From NCBI GenBank assembly GCA_902778535.1, contig CACYYG010000025.1, positions 59,617-123,616 of the forward strand: a stretch of DNA of 64,000 nt. Direction: 5' to 3'. The stretch is from an uncultured Prevotellaceae bacterium (GTDB taxonomy: Bacteria; Bacteroidota; Bacteroidia; Bacteroidales; Bacteroidaceae). Position 1 is the first letter of the stretch. Each line of letters opens with the position of its first letter. The position numbers and the translations under genes are program-made. Under the pieces are notes generated by a model. That model was not told the DNA's origin and made no database searches. It worked only from the letters and a program-made list of their open reading frames with translations. Positions 44,465 through 51,679 of this stretch are shown piece after piece.

Positions 44465-44611
44465 TTATGAAATAGCTATCAAGTTTTCAAGGCTGGGCTG
44501 TGTGGTATTGGTTACCCATTTGGAAATGGTGGCGGGGTCTTTGCCTAACTTCTCGGCCAGCATCACCTTGATGCGATTCAGTGGTTTGTTCCATATAGGA
44601 TACACATTCAT
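44465..44611 (-). CDS. Truncated XRE-type helix-turn-helix protein
   Basis: A 48-residue frame reading NRIKVMLAEKLGKDPATISK and WVTNTTQPSLENLIAIS. This is the helix-turn-helix of XRE regulators, but it lacks about 10 residues usually found between two LAEK/LAEQ segments and ends before the C-terminal helices. It sits directly upstream of the BRO-Fic gene under its own promoter, so it could be a degraded antitoxin or autoregulator of that unit. Confidence 0.6.
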   Translation of the reverse strand: MNVYPIWNKPLNRIKVMLAEKLGKDPATISKWVTNTTQPSLENLIAIS

Positions 44612-44625
44612 TTATATAGTTGCGA

Positions 44626-44655
44626 CAAAGTTAGTGTTTTTTTGGCTAATTCAAC
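44626..44655 (-). promoter_or_regulatory. Promoter of the XRE / BRO-Fic unit
   Basis: Minus-strand GTTG (44655-44652), 18-nt spacer, TAACTTTG (44633-44626), 14 nt upstream of the XRE ATG. Confidence 0.55.
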
Positions 44656-44753
44656 ACGATTTGCACAAAATAATCACCATTATCATAAAAATAATGGAGA
44701 CTATGTCATTTTTCCAACCACTTAGCCTAATAAGGTGCTGACAATCAGATACT

Positions 44754-44782
44754 AAAAAAGGGAACCGATTGGGTTCCCTTTT
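44754..44782. terminator. Bidirectional hairpin terminator
   Basis: AAAAGGGAACC / GGTTCCCTTTT, with A-run on the left and T-run on the right, so it can act in both directions. It lies between the XRE/BRO-Fic unit and the DUF4143 gene. Confidence 0.75.
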
Positions 44783-44789
44783 ACGTTAC

Positions 44790-44838
44790 TTGCGGAAGGT
44801 GAGGGATAATTAAATCCGCTCTCCAACATATTGAATTT
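44790..44838 (-). other. Degenerate tRNA-Ser 3'-end-like sequence (possible attachment-site scar)
   Basis: Read on the minus strand the segment ends TCCCTCACCTTCCGCAA, like the acceptor and T-stem end of a Bacteroidales tRNA-Ser, but the T-loop TTCGAA is corrupted and no tRNA body follows. Such tRNA tails are typical scars of integrative elements. The remainder of 44839-44986 is AT-rich with no feature I can assign apart from the repeat pair noted at 43337-43420. Confidence 0.35.
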
Positions 44839-44986
44839 CAGCCGTTTATATATTGTCCTTGAACACGTTCTGCCATAGTGGTAAAACAATGGTAAAACAT
44901 TTTAATTCTTGAACTTGTTATTCATAACGTTTTGATTTTTAATTAATTACAAACAAATTTGTGAAAAGTGAAACATCTTAGCTCAT

Positions 44987-46369
44987 TTATGAGTGCTGGC
45001 ATGGCCATATCAATTCTCTTATTGCATATAATGGGTATATTCGGACGTGTCTGACTGGTTCTTCAGCCATGTTGTCGATATAATCGAACTCGCCGAAATT
45101 CTCCAAAGAGCAGCGGATGGCCTGCGTGAGTTTCCTCTCGCGCATATACGCCCAGAGGCTTTTCATGCCCCCTTGAACGCCAGCCTTCACTTCGACCGGC
45201 AGTATTTGCGTCTCATTTGGCAATACATAATCCACTTCGGCTGTAGCATTCTTGGCCTGACGCTGCCAATAGAACAGCTCATATTGGAGATTCGGTGTGC
45301 GATAGTGGAGTAATTCAAGCCCTGCCAGCATCTCGGCCACAGGACCTTTGTTCACCAGGTCGGCTGCTGTAGCTGTGAGGATGTGTGTCGTCAACTCCCT
45401 GATGTTGCCCATTGCCATATTCAGTAGTCTCAGCATCAGACCGGTATCCAACAACAGCATCTTGCGAATACCGTCATCCCTTCCATCGCCCAATGGCAAG
45501 CCGTTGGAATTTGTGTGGGTGACGGGGAAGATGATATTGGCCTTGATGAGCAGTTCAAGGGCTTTCTTCACCTCGGCCGTCTTGTACTCACCGGGTACCT
45601 GAGAATACATGAATTTCTTAGTGGCCTGTTGGGCAGCGCTCCTCATGGTCATCCTCAGCAGTTGTGGGTCTACTTTTTTCTTGTATTTGGGGAAGTCGGC
45701 TTCATAACCGGTTATGATATCGTCTTGTACCTCCTGGCACAGCAGGTAGTCGTGTGTCTCCACCCACTTTACCACTGCCTCCGGCATTCCGCCCACCAGC
45801 ATGAATGTTCGCAACAGACTTGTCAGCTTGTCGTGCAGCGGCATTGGCAACGGAGATGACGGTGAAGCCTGATTGCGGGCTTCCAACAGGAGTTTTTCAC
45901 CGTTGGCAAGCAGGAACTCGTCAAAAGTCATGGGGTACATATACATCGAATGGATTCTGCCCACGCCAAACGTTGGTAAGTCGTCTAATACGAACTCCAG
46001 GAGCGAACCAGCAGCAACGACATGCAACTCGGGCATATCTTCCTTGAAGTATCTCAAGGCCATGATGGCCTGTTGGCAATCCTGAATCTCGTCGATAAAC
46101 AAGAGCGTCTGCCCTGGAATGATGGGTGTGCCATGTATGGCAGCCATCTGAGGCACAATACGCTTAACGTCGAGATTGGACTGGAATAGGACCTTATACT
46201 CAGACTGTTTCTCCAAGTTGATTTCGACGAAGTATTTGAACTGCTCGCCCAGATGTCTGACGGCAGTAGATTTCCCCACCTGTCGGGCACCTCGCAGCAA
46301 AACGGGTTTATGACTGGGACGTGCCGCCCACTCGCTAAGAAACTGGTCAATGATTCGTTCGTAATACAT
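44987..46369 (-). CDS. AAA ATPase with DUF4143 domain
   Basis: A 460-residue cytoplasmic protein. The AAA_14-type ATPase has Walker A GARQVGKST (27-35), Walker B LLFIDEIQD and a sensor stretch HVVAAGSLLEF. The C-terminal DUF4143 domain is a restriction-endonuclease-like fold, seen here as the segment ELFYWQRQAKNATAEVDYVL and PVEVKAG. This is a large family on mobile and accessory DNA, possibly nucleic-acid processing; its role is unknown. It has its own promoter and no close partners. Confidence 0.9.
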   Translation of the reverse strand: MYYERIIDQFLSEWAARPSHKPVLLRGARQVGKSTAVRHLGEQFKYFVEINLEKQSEYKVLFQSNLDVKRIVPQMAAIHGTPIIPGQTLLFIDEIQDCQQAIMALRYFKEDMPELHVVAAGSLLEFVLDDLPTFGVGRIHSMYMYPMTFDEFLLANGEKLLLEARNQASPSSPLPMPLHDKLTSLLRTFMLVGGMPEAVVKWVETHDYLLCQEVQDDIITGYEADFPKYKKKVDPQLLRMTMRSAAQQATKKFMYSQVPGEYKTAEVKKALELLIKANIIFPVTHTNSNGLPLGDGRDDGIRKMLLLDTGLMLRLLNMAMGNIRELTTHILTATAADLVNKGPVAEMLAGLELLHYRTPNLQYELFYWQRQAKNATAEVDYVLPNETQILPVEVKAGVQGGMKSLWAYMRERKLTQAIRCSLENFGEFDYIDNMAEEPVRHVRIYPLYAIRELIWPCQHS

Positions 46370-46403
46370 CTCTTGAGCGTATTCGGATTGTTAAATTCGT
46401 CTG

Positions 46404-46435
46404 CAAAGATACAAAAATCAAATTATCCAAACAAA
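46404..46435 (-). promoter_or_regulatory. Promoter of the DUF4143 gene
   Basis: Minus-strand TTTG (46435-46432), 20-nt spacer, TATCTTTG (46411-46404), 34 nt upstream of the ATG at 46369. The AT-rich gap to 46606 contains no other feature I can support. Confidence 0.7.
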
Positions 46436-46606
46436 TGCTCTCAGTTAAAAATAAATAAATCCAAAGAAATAATCCTTTTTAAATCGAAAAATCCCAATGA
46501 TATACATCAGGTACAATCACTAATGTGTTTCCCTTTTCAGCACAAGTCTAAGTCATTGAATGATGATTAGTCTTCTCATATTCTGTAGTTTGATCTTCAT
46601 ATCACC

Positions 46607-47075
46607 TCATTCCATTCTACCGTACTTCATCTCCTCTCCCTCTTTATCATACTGCTTACGCTTGCCAATAGGAGGCTCCATCAAAATGATACGTACCACC
46701 GCTGTCCGTTCAAGACTACGGGCAATGGCGTCATCGAAAGCATCCATGTGATGAGGAAGGAAACGCTGGCAGATGGCTCTCAATGCCGTAATCTTCTCTT
46801 CGCGGTCTGTCACAATCTCTGCCTTACCTACGGCTGTAGCCGACTTGTATTGTAGCGTAAAGCTCCCGTCTTTCGGGATTATGTGCTATGCAGTCGAGTT
46901 TATCACCCTCCAAGGCACAATGGAAATAGAAGGTTTTCTCGTCTGTATGTGCCAGTGACAAAGGTAATCCGTATGGACTCCCATCAGATTTAGTCATGCT
47001 AACTGTCACGTATGGAGCCTTATCCAACACCTCCAATGCGAAGGTGGCATTCATCTCTCTGCTTGCTTTTCTCAT
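46607..47075 (-). pseudogene. Pyridoxamine 5'-phosphate oxidase-like (Nim-type) flavoprotein, broken
   Basis: The N-terminal frame (47075 down) reads VLDKAPYVTVSMTKSDGSPY, GLPLSLAHTDEKTFYFHCAL and LDCIAHNPE, then runs into an out-of-frame tail. The C-terminal frame resumes as DGSFTLQYKSATAVGKAEIV, TDREEKITALRAICQRFLP and ends RTAVVRIILMEPPIGKRK. The family is normally continuous and about 155 residues. Between HNPE and DGSFTLQY roughly 15-20 codons are missing and the frame shifts. These small FMN proteins include nitroimidazole-resistance enzymes. Either decayed or a consensus error. Confidence 0.8.
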
Positions 47076-47105
47076 ATAGCTTAATTTACATACTCCAATT
47101 CGTAC

Positions 47106-47165
47106 TCACGACATCACTTTCTCTGCCATCCGCTTGCCGGCGTCAAAGGCCTTCTGCAAGTCCTG
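47106..47165 (-). pseudogene. C-terminal remnant, perhaps of a flavodoxin-like protein
   Basis: The minus strand encodes QQDLQKAFDAGKRMAEKVMS followed by a stop, with no upstream coding sequence. The helical tail resembles the last helix of flavodoxin-type reductases, but the fragment is too short to be sure. Confidence 0.3.
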
Positions 47166-47214
47166 CTGCCTGCTTCGGGGTTAATAGTTTACAAAGATAT
47201 TTTGGCGAAGATTA

Positions 47215-47299
47215 ATTGGTGCCGATGTGGAAATAGTCGAAGTCGACGATAGCATCTCACGCAGGTACATCGCGTGGTCGTCGAAGGTGTCGGCATGCA
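47215..47299 (-). pseudogene. C-terminal remnant of a secreted glycosidase (GH43-like?)
   Basis: Directly after the GH127 stop, the minus strand reads HADTFDDHAMYLREMLS and, after a frame change, VDFDYFHIGTN and a stop. The VDFDYF ending is typical of the last strand of GH43-associated beta-sandwich domains. Only the tail remains. Confidence 0.35.
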
Positions 47300-48154
47300 T
47301 TATCTTACTATCCATTCAAACAATCCAGCAGCGTTGTCATCGGGCAGTGTTACCTCGAGGCGCAGGGCTTTGGTCTTAATGGGATTGAAGTTCACGGTGC
47401 AGGGCGCGCCCTTGTCGGTGGGATAGCGGTCGGCACCCTCTACGGGCAGCCACTGGCCATGTGCGTCCTGATAGAGGATGCGCCATGACTTGGGCACGCG
47501 GCAACCGCCCCAGGGACCGTCATCGAACCAATAGACGGTACAGCTTTGCACGCTGGACTCCTGCGGCAGTTCATAGCAAATCCACTCGGTGACGCCCTTC
47601 TTGGGCCACCAGTGCGTGTAGGGAATAGAACGGTCGTTCTCATCGCGCGGTATGAGTCGGTCGTTGACGCTCAACAATGCGGGCACGTCGCTCGATGATG
47701 TCACCTTGCTCTCTGATGCCAAAGTGGCGGGCTGTGACGGCGTGGTGGCGTTGAGATCTTGCGGCAGCCATACGCGCATCTTGCCACTGCCTCTGTGGCA
47801 CCAGGCGTAATACGGGATGAGCGTGAGGCGTTGGTCGTCGGTGTGCAGCCTGCCCTGCTTGTCGAAGCTCAGCGTTTGGGCATCGGTGGTAAGTGTCACT
47901 ATCTGCGTGCCAGCCACCTCTCCACGGCCAAGGTTGAACGCCGGAGCCTGGTTGAGCAATGCGCCCATGATGTCGAAGCTATTGTCGGGATGCTCGGCAC
48001 AGTAGACCAGCGGCCCACGCTCTATGGCGACCATTCCGCGGTCGGCAGCCACCTTGTTATTGGCACGGACGGTGCGCGGCTCCATGTCGAAGTGCAGCTG
48101 TACGCGGTCGCCCTTCTTCCACTTACGATTGATGGTCAGGTAGCCGTCTTCCGT

Positions 48155-48255
48155 CAGTTGACAGTTGACTGTTGGCAGTTGATAGTTATGATTTCCATTA
48201 TCGTCACTTGATTTGTAATCAGAACTATTCACTATTAACTGTTCGCTATTCACTT
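48155..48255 (-). repeat. AT-rich imperfect palindrome inserted in frame in GH127
   Basis: Left arm CAGTTGACAGTTGACTGTT... and right arm ...AACTATTCACTATTAACTG are imperfect inverted repeats of about 30 bases around a 40-base centre. They are read in frame in the GH127 gene as VNSEQLIVNSS and YQLPTVNCQL, between two domain strands. Confidence 0.65.
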
Positions 48256-49630
48256 TCAATGAAAAGCCGAGGCGTTTGTTGTCGGAATAGGCATAGAGGT
48301 CGCTGGGCACAGGCTGGTTCTTCACCCAGCCGGGGATGCGTATCTTCAGTGCAAACTCGCCTGCACTATTCTTGTCTACGACGATGGTGACGTCGCCGTC
48401 CCATGGGTAGTTGGTCTGCTGTGTCAGGCTGACTTTTTTCTTGCCAATGTTAAGGTCGCTCTTGTTCGAGAGGAACAGGTTGACATAGACATTCTTGTCT
48501 TTCACGGCATAGACATAGCCGGGCAGAGAGGGGATGAAGCGGCAGATGTTGCTCGGGCAGCAGGCGCAGCCAAACCATGCCTGCCGCTGGTGCTGGCCCA
48601 TCGACTCCAACGGGTTGGGATAGAAGAAGGCGTTGCCCTGCAGCGACACGCCGCTGATGAGTCCGTTGTAGAGTGTGCGCTCCAACACGTCGTAGTATTT
48701 CGATTCGCCGTGCAGCAGGAAGAGGCGGTAGTTGACATAGACATTGCCGATGGCGGCGCAGGTCTCGCAGTAGGCGCTCATGTTGGGCAGCTCATAGTTC
48801 TTGCCGAAGGCCTCGCCCGAAGCCGTGGCTCCGATGCCGCCGGTGATGTAGAGTTTCTTGCTAACGATATTATCCCAGATGCGGTCGATGGCATCAATGT
48901 AGCTCTGGTCGCCTGTGAGTGCCGCCACGTCGGCCATGCCGGCATACATATAGGCGGCACGGACGGCGTGGCCGACGGCCTCGTTCTGGTCGACTACGGG
49001 CTGATGGCTTTGGCTGTATTCATTCTTGATTTCCGTCTTTCCACGATAATCGAGCAGGAATTTAGCGAAGTCGAGGTAGCGTTTCTCGCCCGTAGCCAAG
49101 TAAAGGCGGGCCATCGCCATCTCAGCAATCTGATGGCCGGGCACGACGCACATCTGTCCTGCTTCAGGCCCCACCTCCTTGCAGGCCACATCAGCATAGC
49201 GGCAGGCGATGTCGAGGAACTTGCGCTTGCCCGTAGCCTGCCAGTAGGCCACAGCGCCCTCCACCATGTGGCCGAGGTTGTAGAGCTCATGCGAGAGGTC
49301 TTCCTCCGAGATAGCCATCAGGCTCCTGTGCCTTGCCAATGATGTCGATGACGGAATCGCAGTAGGCTTCTAACTTCTTGTCGGGATAGGTCTGCAGGAT
49401 ATAGGCGGCGCCCTCCAGCGTCTTGTAGGGGTCGGTGTCGTCGAAGGAATAGCCCACGCCGTTCACCTTGAACACTTCCTGTAACGGCCCTCGCTCTCGC
49501 ATTTTGAGAAAGCAAGGGGCACGGTAGTGTTGCGCGAGGCCTCCAGGCGCTGTCCCCAGAACGTGCCGGGCGTCACCTTGACGGCGGTGAAGGGCACAGG
49601 GCTGATGGGATAGCCCGGTTGCGCTGCGCT

Positions 49631-49664
49631 AAATGATAAAGAGCCAATGATGAATGATAAACTA
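49631..49664 (-). repeat. ATCATT phrase repeat encoding a signal-peptide core
   Basis: The minus strand carries TTTATCATTCATCATT, sharing a 14-15 base string with 18691-18705, and encodes LSFIIGSLSF of the GH127 signal peptide. Confidence 0.6.
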
Positions 49665-49695
49665 AGGACAAGCTTTTTCATGTTGTAAGTTTTTT

Positions 49696-51651
49696 TTATA
49701 GGTGATCAACGACGTTTATTTTCCCGAACTTCATGACGAACCCTCCGCCAGATGCCATGTGAAGCGTCAGCGTTTCTCCTTGATGGTGAAACTGAGTGTC
49801 AAACAGATAGTCCTCGGCATTGTGGCTGGCGTTGATGCCGTCGGTGAGCATGCTGGTGACGTAGGAGCCTTCACCCAGGAAGGCCAGCGGCAGCTGGATG
49901 GTGCGCTCGTCCCAGTTGGTCTGTCCGCCCACATACCATGTGCCGCCCTTGCGACGTGCTGTGACGATGTACTTTCCTATCTCACCCATCAGGACGCGCG
50001 TCTCGTCCCATTCATCGGGGATGGCGGCGATGAACGAGGTGTAGTCGGGCTCCTTTTCATAGTTGGTAGGAGCATCGCAGAGCATGGTGAACGGCGAGTC
50101 GTGTACGACGTAGCAGGCAGCCTGATGGCAGCGTGTGCCCATCGACACAGGCTTCTGGTAGCACTCCACCCAGTTGTCCTTCGTACCGTTGCGCATGGCA
50201 CCAGGCGTGAAGTCCACCTGTCCGGCCATCATGCGGATGAAGGGGAAGGCGACATCGTAGCGCGGCATGTCGGTGTCTTTCTTCGCCCAGCGGCACTCCT
50301 CCATACCGAAGACGGCCTCGTAGTTCAGGATGTTCGGATAGGTGCGGCTCATGCCTGTGGGAGTGAAGTAGCCGTGATAATCGACGAACAGTTGATATTG
50401 CGCACAAGTTTTGGCGAGCCTTTCCGCCATTTCTACAGCCGTCTGGTCATTGCGGTCCAGGAAGTCTATCTTCCAGCCTTTTATCCCCATCTGCTTGTAT
50501 TTCTCGCAGGCTTCCTGCAGATGCTCGTCAAGAACGTTGAACACTGTCCACAGCACTATGCCCACCCCTTTCTCCTTTCCGTAATTGATGAGCTGCTGCA
50601 GGTCGATGTCCTTGATGGGATTCATGATGTCACCCTTACTGGAGTCATACCACCCTTCGTCGAGCACCACATACGGAATCTTGTTGCTGGCTGCAAAGTC
50701 AATATAATACTGATAAGTAGGCGTATTGATGCCTGCCTTGAAGTCCACCCCACTAAGGTTCCAGTCGTTCCACCAGTCCCATGCCACTTTGCCGGGCTTG
50801 ATCCACGATGTGTCGCCAATCTGATTAGGCTCTGCCAAAGCATATACCATATTGTTGACAGGCATCTCTGTGTCGTTCTCCGTGATGGCCATCACACGCC
50901 AAGGATAGGTGCGTGCACCTTCAGACTTCGCGATGAAGTCTTCCGTCTCGGCCACATAGCTCATGCCTCGCCAGCGGTAGTAGTCCATTCGCTTGGGGTA
51001 TTTGGCAAACTCGGCCATCAGGCTATTGCCGTCGGCCTTGACGAACATGCCGGGATAGCTGCGCAGGTCGCTTTCAAGAATCGTCACCTTCACGTCGCCG
51101 CTCTCCACTGTGGCAGGCAAGAAGGCGGGCAATGGCCGGGCGTCGACCAAGTGCGTCTCGTGATAGGTGTTCTGAAAGGCCATGGCATAGGGCTTTTCAG
51201 GATTGGTAGTGTACGCCAGCCAAGCCTTTGACTCTTCCGGGAAGTTGAAGGCAGCCGATTCATCATGGATGATGGTCTCGCCTTTGCGTTTGGTAAGGAA
51301 ACGGTAGGCCACTCCTTCGTTATAGGCGCGCACCTCCATGCCGAAGCCGTTGCCGAGCGCAACATCGGCCTGACGATAGGCTGTGGTGAACTCCTTCTGC
51401 CGGTAGAAGGGACTCACGATGTGTTCATTGCGCGTCTTAGTGGTACGCACGCTCAACACCTTGCTGCAGGCATTGTTTAGATCGGCTTGAACCGTTACAA
51501 CCTCGTTGCCCTGATGGCTGACATTGATGGTGACGCCGTTGCTGATGGTGACGACGAGTTTTCCGTCGGGCGATGTCAGCGAATACTCCTTTGCTGCGGC
51601 CATGCCACAGACAGTGGTGATGAGCAGGGCTAAAGTCAGGATTCTTTTCAT
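49696..51651 (-). CDS. GH97 glycoside hydrolase, retaining type
   Basis: A 651-residue secreted enzyme (signal peptide MKRILTLALLITTVCGMAAA). It has an N-terminal beta-sandwich (about 25-270), a barrel with KVAWDWWNDWNLSG and VVLDEGWYD, and a C-terminal beta domain. KIDFLDRNDQ (D396 the likely nucleophile) places it in the retaining GH97 subgroup, which includes alpha-galactosidases and beta-L-arabinopyranosidases, rather than the inverting alpha-glucosidase type. A calcium-type Glu is in YEAVFGMEECRW. It lies between two beta-L-arabinofuranosidase-type genes, which favours an arabinose- or galactose-decorated pectic or arabinogalactan substrate (inference). Confidence 0.92.
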   Translation of the reverse strand: MKRILTLALLITTVCGMAAAKEYSLTSPDGKLVVTISNGVTINVSHQGNEVVTVQADLNNACSKVLSVRTTKTRNEHIVSPFYRQKEFTTAYRQADVALGNGFGMEVRAYNEGVAYRFLTKRKGETIIHDESAAFNFPEESKAWLAYTTNPEKPYAMAFQNTYHETHLVDARPLPAFLPATVESGDVKVTILESDLRSYPGMFVKADGNSLMAEFAKYPKRMDYYRWRGMSYVAETEDFIAKSEGARTYPWRVMAITENDTEMPVNNMVYALAEPNQIGDTSWIKPGKVAWDWWNDWNLSGVDFKAGINTPTYQYYIDFAASNKIPYVVLDEGWYDSSKGDIMNPIKDIDLQQLINYGKEKGVGIVLWTVFNVLDEHLQEACEKYKQMGIKGWKIDFLDRNDQTAVEMAERLAKTCAQYQLFVDYHGYFTPTGMSRTYPNILNYEAVFGMEECRWAKKDTDMPRYDVAFPFIRMMAGQVDFTPGAMRNGTKDNWVECYQKPVSMGTRCHQAACYVVHDSPFTMLCDAPTNYEKEPDYTSFIAAIPDEWDETRVLMGEIGKYIVTARRKGGTWYVGGQTNWDERTIQLPLAFLGEGSYVTSMLTDGINASHNAEDYLFDTQFHHQGETLTLHMASGGGFVMKFGKINVVDHL

Positions 51652-51679
51652 TGTTTCGTGTCGTTATAACGTTATTTCG

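Larger units (their letters stand above)
47300..49681 (-). pseudogene. GH127 beta-L-arabinofuranosidase, broken by two small deletions
   Basis: Start ATG 49681 with signal peptide MKKLVLSLSFIIGSLSFSAA. Three frames together make a GH127 enzyme: PGTFWGQRLEASRNTTVPLA to CESEGRY; then EVFKVNGVGYSFDDTDPYKT to EPDGYL; then EEDLSHELYNLGHMVEGAVA to the end. At each junction (near 49490 and 49330) about 10-25 expected codons are missing and the frame changes. The rest is intact, including the catalytic Cys-rich WFGCACCPSNICR. A GH127 would remove terminal beta-L-arabinofuranose. A C-terminal F5/8-like domain is suggested by the segment PKSWRILYQDAHGQWLPVEG. It lies 14 nt after GH97 in a minus-strand operon. 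Confidence 0.85.

Noticed and set aside
44790-44838. Functional tRNA-Ser gene
   Set aside because: Only the 3' end is recognisable; the T-loop is corrupted and there are no D-arm, anticodon arm or variable arm sequences.
49702-51231. Long plus-strand open frame opposite GH97
   Set aside because: The GH97 frame on the minus strand has a signal peptide and catalytic motifs; the opposite frame has none and ends arbitrarily.
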